A DNA stretch of 64,000 bases from positions 40,070,212-40,134,211 of the forward strand of contig ML679970.1 in the NCBI GenBank assembly GCA_007922225.1. The letters are read 5' to 3'. The stretch's first letter is position 1. Every line of letters starts with the position of its first letter. Shown in pieces: positions 24,901-32,306 of this stretch. Made by a program: the position numbers and the translations under genes. The stretch comes from Emydura subglobosa (lineage: Eukaryota; Chordata; Testudines; Chelidae). Under the pieces are notes generated by a model that was given only the letters and a program-made list of their open reading frames with translations, searched no databases and was not told the DNA's origin.

Positions 24901-27900
24901 CCATCCTATGCGCAGTATTACCCAGCCAGTGACCAGAGCCTGACAAGCATCCCTGCCTTTAGTCAAAGGAACTGGTGGGTGCTCGTTTCTTTCCACTGTG
25001 CTCAGGATTCAATCGAGGGGAGAGGCAGGGGCAGGAAAAATGACTGGGTAGATGAAGACGAATGTGTTTCCCTGGGCTTTCTCACTTGGCTCCTAGGAAA
25101 TGAGACAACCGAGGCAGGGTGATGCCCCCTCTCCTTCCCCCACCAGCTGTAAATATGTATCCATGAGGAAGGGTAATGAGGCAAAGAAGGTGGAGAAAAC
25201 AGCTGATTAGAAAGGAAGGCAGCCTTGGGGGCACATGCAGTCTTTCTCACTGGGGGTGGGGTCACTGATTGCAGTGGCTGTGCCTGGGAGAATGGGCAGA
25301 GTACTAGACAGAATCCAGACAGGTAGTGAAAGTGTCAAGACCCACACCCCTATACACCCTTTCCAAGCCAGTGTGTCTGTCATCTGCCATCACTCCACCC
25401 GCACCGTGTGTAATTCCTCATCCCCACAAGACATCTCAAGTGCAGGCCCAGCTATGTGGAGTCAGTAACACTCTGCACTCCCAATCTGAGGGTCTGGGAA
25501 TGCTGTGCGAACACTGGCTGGCTGGCTGCTCCCAGATCTTTGCCGTTGGTAAGGAAGAGCCTTACCTTACCAGATCTCTGCCACCCCTGGTTTACAGATG
25601 GGGATGCTGAGGTGACCCCAGGGTCAGCGACTCAGTCAGGACTAGCAGCTGGGAGCCCTGACAGCCAGTCCTGTGCTTTAACTCAGGGATCAAGGTTCTT
25701 CCCACACAGCGACTTCACTCTCTTAGCGGTCCTGGAGCAGTGAGATTCCTGCTGCCTCTCTCCAAACCCAGGAGCAGGACCAAAGAGTTCCAGGGCTTTG
25801 CCTTTTGGATTATTTTGCCTCCAAGAGTAATTGCCTTTGTGCAGAACCTCATGATTGCCCATGTGAACGGCTGGGAATGGTGAAACCAAATCCAGTCGGG
25901 ACTCTTCCCCAAGAGAACATAACTCAGTTTAATAGTCTCCTCCTCCTTCCTCCCACCAGGCGGCCAGTTTTCAAGGGCGAGGACAAGCCAGTGGCAAGCG
26001 TCCGCCCCGTTCAGTCCACCCCCATTCCTATGATGCCTCGTCATGTCCCATTGGGTGGCACGGGATCTGCCTCTGGTTCCAACCCTGCTGTCAACTTCCC
26101 CATCAACTATCTGCAGCGAGCTGGTGTCCTCGTTCAGAAGATTGTCACCACGACAGGTCAGTCCCTCCTTTGGAACCAAATCACCTTGAGAACACAGCTG
26201 GTTGAGAGAGTGTCTTGGGACACATCCATCCCTCGGGGACAGAACAACGTCCCTGGCCCATGAGGGTGATTGTGTCCAGAAGAAAATGGTCTGATTATGA
26301 ATCGAAATGTGTCCCCTGTAGCAGGCGCTGTGGCTTTTAAACTGAAGTGCTGCAACACATCCATGAACGTAGACCGGAGGCAAGAGGGGAGCTGCAACAG
26401 CTTGGCTGTGAGCTGCCCATTCTCTACTTCAGCTGCTCAGCAGCTCTCCTGCTGCATGGCAAGGGATGGAGGAGAGGGAGTAACTTTGATTGTTCTAGTG
26501 CCTGACTCTGAGTCTCTGCCCTGGCCGCAGCACAGGTTAGAGCAGCCTGGGCGCTATACTGCACCGGCTGGCAACAGTGCCTATGGACCCTACACCAGCT
26601 GGGGATTGCCAGAGTTCCCTACCCCTCTCTGCCCATTGTACCAGGGGGAGGGGGTATAAGAGCCAGCCATGCTAGCTCTACTGGACCTGTTATGGATTCC
26701 CCCATACCTGGAGAATCCCCAGCAGGTGGTTTTGCCCCACAGGTATACAAAGGGAGTAAAACAGGGCAGAGAATCCATCCCAAAATATTGATTGTGGCTC
26801 CTTGATCTCTTTGCATCTTGAGGGCCAAACATATTTCACAGGTCAGGCCTGGTGCACTGTGGGACCCCTTCCAGTGCTCTGCCCCGCGTTCAGTGTTCTA
26901 ACTGATGGGGCCTGCGGGCTGAGGCAACTTGCCATTCATTACCCCTGACCCCCCTCATCAGCTCTCAGTCCCAGGCAATTACACTTCTGCTGCCTAAGAC
27001 ACCTTTGTTACTCAACTAAACCCTGTTCTTGTTAGCAGAATTTATTGAGAAAGCCAGCTGGGCGGGGGTGGGGGAGTGTAGCTCTGGATTTCTCCCTCTC
27101 TTGTGTGAACTCGTTGTGTAACTTCTCAGATGCTGATTTTCTCCCAGATATTGTGATTCCAGGCACCAACACATCCACCGATGTGCAGGCGAGAATCGGT
27201 GCTGGCGAGAGCATCCACATAATTCGGGGGACTAAAGGTAAATCCCTGTTTTGGGGAAGAAGTAAATGCTAATCTCCTAGCCCTGATTTACCAGAATCCC
27301 CCAAAATTCCTGTTTCCAGTGCTCTGCTGGCAAGATTCATTTAATAAACAGGCTTCTTCACAAATTTAAGAGTCAGAAGAACAGAGGCCTTAGTTAGTTG
27401 TGGGTTTAACCGTGATGGGGAGATGGAGGAGCCTGGGCTACTAGTTCTGCAATTTCCTGCCACTGCCCCAAAGGGAATGGTCCTCTTCTAGCACTTCCAT
27501 CCTTCCCTTCTGAAGAGGACTGGAGATATTTCAAGCTCCAGGTTTGCCCATCTCATTATCTTGACACACAGTCTCCTATCGTGTTTTGGGGTGAATAATT
27601 ATCGGCCTACTGAAACAGCTGCCACCAGTGGAGAAGTTGCTACTGATCAAGCCCAAGGTCAGATTGCAAGGAGATGTGACAGGGCCTTCTCCCTGCCAGG
27701 GGAGAGCAGGAGTCTGTCTTGTCACCTTTCCATAGTGTTGTAAGCTCTAACTCTTACACAAGCCTTCTCCCAACAAGGGTGGAGGCAGCTGGCCAGATGT
27801 CATTTCTTAGAGACGGGAAAGGGTCCTGCCTGTAAGAGAGCTTGCTGAGTGCCACTGAAATACACAGGCAGCACTGCCAAAGGGAAAAGGGAAAGTGTGA

Positions 27901-29774
27901 GACCACAGCCATTGCCCTGGCAGAGCTCATGACCTGAGAAGGCCCTAAAGGAGAGAACCAGCCTGCACCAGACTGGGGGTATTCCAGCATTTTGAGTGTT
28001 CAAGAGTACAATCTGGGGCCACTCATCTCTAGCCACGGTGCAGCCCTAGGAGCTGCTGCATCTTGGTTTTACAGCCTGCTCCGTTCTATGTAAGTGGCGA
28101 ATGGCCCGCAGGCTCCTGGCCCATTGCCGGCACAGCTGGGCACCGTTTGGTGCCTCGCGCCTGCCTAATGGATCTGCAGGCCTCTGACACAGCATGTGAG
28201 ATGACACCAGCCTTGCCTGATGGTAATGCTCCTGGACACTGGTGAGAGATCAGAGTGTTTGGGAATTGGGGGTTGGTGTGTCCTCTCCTCTGTCCTTTTC
28301 TCTCCTCTCCTCTCTTCCCCCTCCATTCCTCCCCCAGTTCTGCAGCCTTTGTTCCTGTGTCTGACGCGTTGCTTCCTCCCCGCCTGTTTCAGGGACATAC
28401 ATCCGCACCAGCGATGGGCGGATTTTTGCTATCCGGACCACAGGGAAGCCGAAGGGCAGTGAAGACCGTCGTACAGCTGCCTCAGGTAGGGGGCCAAAGA
28501 TCCTCACATATGATATGTGCCCCGAGTGCTCTCCTCCATTGGGCTTCTGTGGGGGGTATTTCAACTGCACCACCTTCCCCAGGACTGCATTTAGGGGACA
28601 CGTTTTACATCCCTGCCCCAGAGCTTCCTCTGGTCTCTCTTCCTTTAAATTCCACATTTTCTCCCCTCCTCCCTGGCTGATTCCATGGCAGCCCGCCCCC
28701 CCATCCCCTGCCGAGTCTGCTTGCTCCCTCCTCCCCCTCCCCGACTCTTTCTCTGGACTTCTCTTTCTCACCCACTCCATCTCCATGTTGCCTCCAGGCT
28801 CCCAGGGTCTGTCTCTGGAGTCCACAAGCAACGGCAGACATCGTGCCTCGTCGCCCAAGCTGCCTAACACGGAGGAGCTGACTCGGCCCATTTCCCCCGA
28901 CAGCCCGGAGATCATCAGCGAGCTGCAGCAGTACGCCGAGGCTGCTGCCGCCCGGGAGTCACGCCACAACTCCCCCAGCACTAACGCTGTGCAGGGACAC
29001 CCTGCCCGGACAGACAACGCAGTCCGGGCAGCTGAGCAGCGACTGGGCATCCATTTCTTGGCCCCGTCGGTTTCTTCAGCCCTGCCAGCCACCAGCCAGC
29101 ATGTTGAGGGTCACTCAGTGCTGGACTTACGGGGCAAAAAGCGCAAGTCGACCTCGCCCTCTGCCCCGGAGGAACCAGCCCGGAGGCAGCAGAAGAAGCG
29201 CCAGCTGCCAACATCTGTTCAGTCGTACGAACATGGGTACCCGGTCTCTGGAGGGTTCCCCATGCCCCCTGTCTCTTTAAACCACAGCCTCGCCCATCCA
29301 TTTGCCCCCCAAGCAGGAAACTCCCTGTACATGGGCACTGGCTCATCCTACTACCAGCTGCCCAACTTACTACCAGACCCGCAGCTGGTGTTCCCTGTGA
29401 CTACTGACCCTCTGCTGACAGCTGGCACCGCCAGCTCCTCTGCTGCTACCTCAGCCGCCGCCAGTGTCCCGTTCATGCTGAATCCCTCTATGACGGGGAT
29501 GCTGCCCAGCTACTCGCTACCCTTCACACAGTCACTCCTGCCTGAGCCCAGGATGTTTGCTCCTTTCCCAGCCCCCGTTTTGCCCAGCAGCCTTCCCAGG
29601 AGCATGGCGTCTGCCTACCCTGGCTACATGTCCCCTCATTCGGGCTACCCGACTGGGGGCCTCCTTCGGTCCCAGGTGCCTCAGTTTGAATCCCAGGAGG
29701 TCTCGGAGGTGGGATGCAGCTCCAATGATGACGAGGACAAAGACGACGATGTAATAGAGATCACAGGGAAATAA
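9706..29774 (+). CDS. RAD54L2: RAD54L2 (ARIP4), SNF2-family helicase-like ATPase, 20 coding exons, 5' partial
   Basis: Nuclear DNA-dependent ATPase of the SNF2/RAD54 group. Family knowledge: it was described as androgen-receptor-interacting protein 4 and more recently linked to handling of TOP2-DNA adducts. Exons: 9706-9904, 11432-11571, 12598-12732, 13104-13336, 13461-13643, 13962-14095, 15410-15606, 16081-16423, 17310-17487, 18320-18571, 19722-19840, 20176-20294, 21443-21542, 21762-21967, 22696-22871, 24778-24974, 25960-26156, 27148-27237, 28393-28485, 28798-29774. All introns are GT-AG and all phases join, giving about 1,421 residues against about 1,467 in human. Helicase motifs seen in order: GLGKT (I), DEGH (II), LTGYPLQNN (III), VFSQSL (IV), a motif V block and RVYRYGQ (VI). 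The acidic N-terminal exon carrying the start codon is missing from the window. Recognition rests on near-continuous similarity to the human protein as I remember it. Confidence 0.96.
9905..11431 (+). other. RAD54L2 intron
   Basis: A 1.5 kb intron, AT-rich in the first kilobase. No repeat family or RNA gene was recognised in it. Confidence 0.7.
11432..11571 (+). CDS. RAD54L2: RAD54L2 coding exon 2 of the window
   Basis: The acceptor is tgctcag and the donor gtaagc. It encodes KLLREDQ, then a charged helical stretch ([18 protein letters not shown]) and PTVPLEFLP. It completes the split Arg codon of the previous exon and ends on the first base of a Glu codon. Confidence 0.95.
11572..12597 (+). 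other. RAD54L2 intron containing a short CR1 end
   Basis: A 1.0 kb intron. Apart from the CR1 piece at 12200-12325, nothing recognisable was seen. Confidence 0.7.
12200..12325 (-). mobile_element. CR1 LINE 3' end fragment
   Basis: The plus strand reads catagaatcatagaa, then gggttggaagggacttcagg, aggtcatctagtccaacccc, the hallmark complement of the CR1 3' end with its short terminal repeat. Only the last ~125 bp of the element remain. Confidence 0.85.
12598..12732 (+). CDS. RAD54L2: RAD54L2 coding exon 3 of the window
   Basis: The acceptor is ttctgtag and the donor gtaagg. It encodes [21 protein letters not shown] followed by VICLDS and an acidic serine patch (SGSEDD). The hydrophobic-then-acidic run resembles a SUMO-interacting motif. 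It ends on the first base of a Glu codon. Confidence 0.93.
13104..13336 (+). CDS. RAD54L2: RAD54L2 coding exon 4 of the window
   Basis: The acceptor is ttttacag and the donor gtacag. It begins with [11 protein letters not shown], a second SIM-like run. An acidic linker ([13 protein letters not shown]) follows. The exon ends with [13 protein letters not shown], which leads into the helicase core. Confidence 0.95.
13461..13643 (+). CDS. RAD54L2: RAD54L2 coding exon 5 of the window: Walker A
   Basis: The acceptor is tctccag and the donor gtaagt. It encodes [18 protein letters not shown], then [11 protein letters not shown] (helicase motif I, ATP-binding P-loop), and ends with KTVLAIVP (motif Ia). 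Phase 0 at both ends. Confidence 0.97.
13644..13961 (+). other. RAD54L2 intron
   Basis: A 318-bp intron between the Walker A exon and the next helicase exon. It holds only a short GA run (13740-13750). Confidence 0.7.
13962..14095 (+). CDS. RAD54L2: RAD54L2 coding exon 6 of the window
   Basis: The acceptor is tccctag and the donor gtaggt. It encodes [20 protein letters not shown] and on to HILNDEHK, within the first RecA-like lobe. It ends on two bases of a Lys codon. Confidence 0.95.
14096..15409 (+). other. RAD54L2 intron
   Basis: A 1.3 kb intron. No repeat or RNA gene recognised. A short TTTG run lies just before the acceptor. Confidence 0.65.
15410..15606 (+). CDS. RAD54L2: RAD54L2 coding exon 7 of the window
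   Basis: The acceptor is ttttctag and the donor gtgggg. It encodes [19 protein letters not shown], a basic insert (GRKKKTKK) and [14 protein letters not shown], a third SIM-like hydrophobic-acidic run. The basic-acidic insert separates motif Ia from the DEGH box and is shared with mammalian ARIP4. Confidence 0.95.
15607..16080 (+). other. RAD54L2 intron with a composite repeat insertion
   Basis: The central part contains ttagattttcagaaagcctt (the CR1 sense-strand stretch for [10 protein letters not shown]). It is joined to an interspersed repeat recognisable by agctcgaaaacttgtctctc and ccaataaaagatatcacctc (15860-15970), a tail widely dispersed in turtle and crocodilian DNA. The junction of the two is not resolved. 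Confidence 0.55.
16081..16423 (+). CDS. RAD54L2: RAD54L2 coding exon 8 of the window: DEGH box
   Basis: The acceptor is ccctcag and the donor gtgagt. It encodes [20 protein letters not shown] (motif II, with DEGH rather than the DEAH/DEGH mix of SNF2 proteins) and RIKN. Then come [19 protein letters not shown] (motif III) and the conserved [20 protein letters not shown] segment. Confidence 0.97.
16424..17309 (+). other. RAD54L2 intron
   Basis: A 0.9 kb intron. It holds the MIR-like SINE at 16858-17035 and otherwise nothing recognised. Confidence 0.65.
16858..17035 (+). repeat. MIR-like SINE remnant
   Basis: The run cccattttacagatgaggac, then aggcacagaaggagtaagtg and acttagccagg follows the conserved MIR core and 3' part, ending in caccaggtctc. 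Confidence 0.6.
17310..17487 (+). CDS. RAD54L2: RAD54L2 coding exon 9 of the window
   Basis: The acceptor is ttctttag and the donor gtaggt. It encodes [37 protein letters not shown] and [16 protein letters not shown], at the junction between the two RecA-like lobes. Confidence 0.96.
17690..17775 (+). repeat. MIR-like SINE 3' remnant
   Basis: It contains gtcacagagagtttgtgacc, then gtggcagagccaggaactga acccagatgat, the usual MIR 3' portion. It lies in the intron at 17488-18319. Confidence 0.45.
17851..17886. repeat. (CA)n(GT)n palindromic microsatellite
   Basis: A CA run passes directly into a GT run around acacgtgtgt, so the two halves are self-complementary and could form a hairpin. Confidence 0.85.
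18320..18571 (+). CDS. RAD54L2: RAD54L2 coding exon 10 of the window
   Basis: The acceptor is actctcag and the donor gtgagt. It encodes [15 protein letters not shown], a hydrophilic insert containing IKVKTES (a psi-K-x-E sumoylation consensus, VKTE), then [20 protein letters not shown]. Phase 0 at both ends. Confidence 0.95.
18572..19721 (+). other. RAD54L2 intron
   Basis: It contains the compound GT/TTTG microsatellite at 18893-18953. A stretch near 19345-19480 (tgcactggtttcctattcac) reads in frame as [16 protein letters not shown]. That resembles the C-terminal 'LHWLPI' segment of non-LTR retrotransposon ORF2 and is probably an old LINE scrap. Confidence 0.55.
18893..18953. repeat. Compound (GT)n-(TTTG)n microsatellite
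   Basis: About 13 GT units run straight into about 8 TTTG units. Length polymorphism is likely. Confidence 0.9.
19722..19840 (+). CDS. RAD54L2: RAD54L2 coding exon 11 of the window
   Basis: The acceptor is tgcgtag and the donor gtaaga. It encodes [20 protein letters not shown] and [15 protein letters not shown], the start of the second RecA-like lobe (helicase C-terminal domain). It ends inside the Ser codon of motif IV. Confidence 0.95.
20176..20294 (+). CDS. RAD54L2: RAD54L2 coding exon 12 of the window
   Basis: The acceptor is tttgcag and the donor gtgagt. It encodes [18 protein letters not shown], the second half of motif IV, then a variable Pro/Gly loop and WVRNLNYY. Confidence 0.94.
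20295..21442 (+). other. RAD54L2 intron
   Basis: A 1.1 kb intron. No repeat, RNA gene or conserved open frame recognised. The shorter introns 19841-20175 and 21543-21761 are also plain. Confidence 0.6.
21443..21542 (+). CDS. RAD54L2: RAD54L2 coding exon 13 of the window
   Basis: The acceptor is cttcccag and the donor gtgagt. It encodes [20 protein letters not shown] and [11 protein letters not shown], the conserved LDGST...R..I..FN and LLSTRAG block of SNF2 proteins. Confidence 0.96.
21762..21967 (+). CDS. RAD54L2: RAD54L2 coding exon 14 of the window: motifs V and VI
   Basis: The acceptor is tgtttaag and the donor gtaggc. It encodes [20 protein letters not shown] (motif V), [20 protein letters not shown] (motif VI with arginine-finger-type residues) and [18 protein letters not shown]. 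Confidence 0.97.
21968..22695 (+). other. RAD54L2 intron
   Basis: A 0.7 kb intron after the motif VI exon. Nothing recognised. Confidence 0.65.
22696..22871 (+). CDS. RAD54L2: RAD54L2 coding exon 15 of the window
   Basis: The acceptor is ttctccag and the donor gtaaga. It encodes [28 protein letters not shown] and [16 protein letters not shown], the end of the helicase region. Confidence 0.96.
22872..24777 (+). other. RAD54L2 intron with antisense CR1 insertion
   Basis: Of 1.9 kb, about 1.3 kb (23228-24535) is a CR1 element on the opposite strand. The flanks hold nothing recognised. Confidence 0.75.
23228..24535 (-). mobile_element. CR1 LINE, 5'-truncated, with reverse-transcriptase remnant
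   Basis: A minus-strand frame at 24034-24501 carries [37 protein letters not shown] and [18 protein letters not shown], standard CR1 ORF2 reverse-transcriptase blocks. The catalytic FADD box reads FAYD, so the active site is lost. The remaining ORF2 end follows at 23661-23870 and 23425-23664 in other frames (frameshifts). The 3' UTR ends near 23228 with the complement of the typical 'ggtctgactcagtatggccat' tail. The element is dead. Confidence 0.93.
24778..24974 (+). CDS. RAD54L2: RAD54L2 coding exon 16 of the window
   Basis: The acceptor is ccacag and the donor gtgggt. It encodes [20 protein letters not shown], the Lys-rich [16 protein letters not shown] and [20 protein letters not shown]. 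The split Trp codon (TG|G) confirms the junction with the next exon. Confidence 0.96.
24975..25959 (+). other. RAD54L2 intron
   Basis: A 1.0 kb intron with a MIR-like stretch at about 25590-25690 (agatggggatgctgaggtga). Nothing else recognised. Confidence 0.6.
25960..26156 (+). CDS. RAD54L2: RAD54L2 coding exon 17 of the window
   Basis: The acceptor is cccaccag and the donor gtcagt. It encodes [33 protein letters not shown] and [20 protein letters not shown], part of the conserved post-helicase region. Confidence 0.96.
26157..27147 (+). other. RAD54L2 intron
   Basis: A 1.0 kb intron. No repeat family or RNA gene recognised. Confidence 0.6.
27148..27237 (+). CDS. RAD54L2: RAD54L2 coding exon 18 of the window
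   Basis: The acceptor is ctcccag and the donor gtaaat. It encodes [20 protein letters not shown] and SIHIIRGTK. This short block is strongly conserved in ARIP4 proteins. Confidence 0.95.
27238..28392 (+). other. RAD54L2 intron
   Basis: A 1.2 kb intron. The last 120 bp are pyrimidine-rich (tcctctcctctgtccttttc), forming a long splice-acceptor tract. The next intron, 28486-28797, is likewise C/T-rich. No repeats recognised. Confidence 0.65.
28393..28485 (+). CDS. RAD54L2: RAD54L2 coding exon 19 of the window
   Basis: The acceptor is tgtttcag and the donor gtaggg. It encodes [20 protein letters not shown] followed by a charged stretch. It ends on the first base of a Gly codon. Confidence 0.95.
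28798..29774 (+). CDS. RAD54L2: RAD54L2 terminal coding exon with stop
   Basis: The acceptor is gcctccag and the reading frame ends at TAA 29772-29774. It encodes the Ser/Pro-rich C-terminal tail: [40 protein letters not shown], a basic KKRKST / RRQQKKRQ pair, a low-complexity [16 protein letters not shown] region, and the acidic end [17 protein letters not shown]. The last hydrophobic-acidic run is another SIM-like candidate. Confidence 0.96.
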
Positions 29775-30028
29775 TGGGCCTGGTTCCTGTTAGATCTCAG
29801 CTTATCCAGGAGTCGAAAGTTGCAGGACCGTTCTGAAGCCAGGATTTCACCTCTGGGCCATGGCAGCAGGGCTGGAGGAGGAGGTGTTTTTAGATGTCAA
29901 GGATCTGCATTGTATTGGGGAGGAAGGGTGGGGAGAACAAAACCTGAATGGACTTGCAAGGGAGGGGTGGGGGAAGGAAGTAGCAATGCAAACCACAGGA
30001 GTGCCTCCCTTGCTTCCTCTCCTGCACT

Positions 30029-30046
30029 GTCTGTCTGTCTGTCTGT
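30029..30046. repeat. (GTCT)n microsatellite
   Basis: About four tandem GTCT units in the RAD54L2 3' UTR. Confidence 0.8.
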
Positions 30047-31160
30047 GTTGTCTGAAAGGGAGACTTGACGTTGCAATTCAGTGCCCCTTCTCAGGCCTGG
30101 AGACACTGGGTTGATATCAGGCTGTCTGTGGAAGCTCCCTCTCGCTCAAACTGCCTTATCTGTGAACTTGTCTCGCTCAAGGAGGCCCGGGGTGGGGATG
30201 TGCCCCAGGAGAGGGTCTCGATGAAGAGCGTTTTTAATTGGGGCGGGGAGGAGCAGGCTATGTGTCGTGTGTGTAGGAGGGAGGGCGGGAGGGCGGGGGG
30301 TTAATGTGTAAACCAATTGTCTTTCATCTTCTTCAAAATTCAAAACCCAGCGTCTGACGGCTTGTGCCAGGCCCCTGTGATGGGTGAGGTGGGGACCTGT
30401 CACGTGGCTTTCCAGGCTGCTCCCCAGGGCCCTTCTCTGAGGAGCCTTTTGAAGGCAGTGACTGTAGCAGGCGGATCCTGTGATTTTGGTGCTGGCTGAT
30501 TGAGCCAGGGTTGGGTTGGGACCCTTTAAATCTTGTAGCGGTTTGAGGGGAACCTGGGGACTTTCCCAATTCCTCCCTCTCCTCCAGTGACGCCCTCCCC
30601 CTGGCTACCTGGGTATGCCTCAGGCTCTAGGAGCAGGTGGGGCGGGCGCAAGTGGACCTGTTTGACTCCTAGCAACCCCAGCCAGCAGGGCAGTTGGGAT
30701 ATGGATACCATTGCGGACCCAGCGCCCATCTCCATGGACTCTGTGATGGGAGTGACTCCCCCGTCCGCAGCATTGATACATTAATTTATTTCATGAAGGC
30801 AGATATTTATTGTTTGGGGAATTTCTTTCTACTTTTTACTCATTTTGATGTATAAAAGCAAAACAAACCCGCTGGCTTCCATAATGCAGTGGTTGCTTGT
30901 CGGGTTGTCTGTATGCGGGAGATGAGACATAAGGGCCATTTGACCAAAGCATAGTCTGACAGCAGGACCAGCTGCGACCGTTCCCCAGTAGCCTACTCCC
31001 TTGTTCGGTTTGGGTACAGCGATGTGGCATTGGCTATGCCATGTACACCCCTTTGGGGGAGCCTGTGACGGTGTCTGTCGGTACAGCATTGGGGATAATG
31101 AGAAACCTCTTGGACTGGCGGTGGGATGGCTCTGACACTGTGTTTGCTGGGCAGCTAAGA

Positions 31161-31166
31161 AATAAA
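31161..31166 (+). promoter_or_regulatory. Possible proximal poly(A) signal of RAD54L2
   Basis: AATAAA sits about 1.39 kb past the stop codon. A GU-rich stretch (gtgacaggtgggtttgggg) follows about 40 bases later, a typical cleavage-signal arrangement. It could give a short 3' UTR isoform. Confidence 0.4.
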
Positions 31167-31558
31167 AGTGATTCCTTCTCTTTCTGGGAGGCTGGTCACC
31201 TGGACTTGTGACAGGTGGGTTTGGGGATGTCGTGAAGTGGGGAGGAGGCTTGAGCACCTCTTGCCACTCTCCCAGACCCCCCAGCTGACATGTGGAGCGC
31301 TGTTGTGGGCTGGGGAGTCTAGCCTTTCCCAACGGGAGAGGTGTCACCTGCGAGTGAAAGGAGAGAATGCCCCTAGCCGAGAGTAAATTGCACTGACTTA
31401 TTCACTTCTGGGGTCTGCGTTCAAATCATGCTCTTGGTGTTGAGATGCCACCTTTGTCGCCTAAGCTAGAGGGTCTGCCATTCTGTGTGCACGCATGCAC
31501 TGGGAACCGCTGAGTGGCTTCACAGTTTGCAGTCTTGGAAATTCAATGCCAGCTCAAA

Positions 31559-31665
31559 GGCCCAGATCCTCCAACGTATCTAGGCTCCAAAGGCCCATTG
31601 ATTTCAATGATTTCAATTGATTTCAATAGGCGTTAGGAGCATAAATACCTTGGAGGATCTGGACT
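31559..31665. mobile_element. Foldback MITE in the RAD54L2 3' UTR
   Basis: The left arm 31562-31588 begins ccagatcctccaacgtat. The right arm 31636-31662 is its inverse with 24 of 27 positions matching. The loop holds repeated tgatttcaat units. In RNA it would form a strong hairpin. Confidence 0.75.
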
Positions 31666-31685
31666 GAAGCGTCACCAGCTCAGGG

Positions 31686-31703
31686 GGAGAGAGAGAGAGA
31701 GAG
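31686..31703. repeat. (GA)n microsatellite
   Basis: A short pure GA run, 20 bp after the foldback element. Confidence 0.85.
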
Positions 31704-31872
31704 TATTTGATGTCCTTGGCAAGTGGTCTGTGCCGTTGGGCCCAGGGCAGCTGTTGGCACAAATCTGTGATCAGGAAACCCCCAGGACTGATGCTTCGGC
31801 ACAGTCATTGAGGGCCACTCAGAGCAACTCCAGCGCAGGAGGGAGGGACTGGGTATCGTGGTATGTTGTGTA

Positions 31873-32306
31873 TAGGATGACCATACATCCCATTGTGGCC
31901 AGGTCGCTCCTTTTTTTAAGCTTTGTCCCGGCCGTCCTGACTTTTTTGGCAAAAGTTGGCATTTGTCCCATTTCTTGCCAACTTCATCAGTTGGCAAACG
32001 AGTCAAGTGTCCGCTTTTGTCAAACTAGCGGGGTGCAGAGGAACGTGTGAGAGGGGGGCGATACCAGCCCCACACAGGGGTAGGCAGGGCTTTGAGCAAG
32101 CAAGGATGCCAGCTCTGCATGGAGTGGGCAGGCAGGGCTTGGGCAAGCAGCAATGCTGGCCCCGCGTGCTGCCGGGGGGGGGGGGGGGGGGAAGAGGGCA
32201 GGTTTTGGGCAAGCGGTTTGGGTCAGCCCCACATGGGGAAAGTGTGAGGGTGGCTCAGGCTATCGCCATGTGTCCCATTTTTCCTTTGGGAAATACGGTC
32301 ACCCTG
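31873..32306. mobile_element. hAT-type MITE with perfect 8-bp target-site duplication
   Basis: The element is 434 bp. Ends: taggatgaccatacatccc at the left and, read from the other strand at the right, cagggtgaccgtatttccc. The flanking 8-mers GTTGTGTA at 31865-31872 and 32307-32314 are identical. The interior has imperfect direct repeats (ggcagggctttgagcaagca and ggcagggcttgggcaagcag) and an 18-base G run at 32174-32191. No transposase. Confidence 0.88.
32174..32191. repeat. Homopolymer G18
   Basis: Eighteen consecutive G residues inside the hAT MITE. Prone to sequencing and replication slippage. Confidence 0.95.

Noticed and set aside
25715..26383. Minus-strand frame of 222 codons
   Set aside because: It overlaps the antisense of a confirmed RAD54L2 exon (25960-26156) and has no recognisable domain.
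28515..28797. ATG-initiated start of the terminal RAD54L2 frame upstream of the acceptor at 28798
   Set aside because: This part of the open frame is intron. The homologous protein begins at the acceptor in phase with the previous exon.
28250..29092. Minus-strand frame of 280 codons
   Set aside because: It is a GC-driven shadow of the RAD54L2 terminal exon and its preceding introns, with no domain and no splice context.
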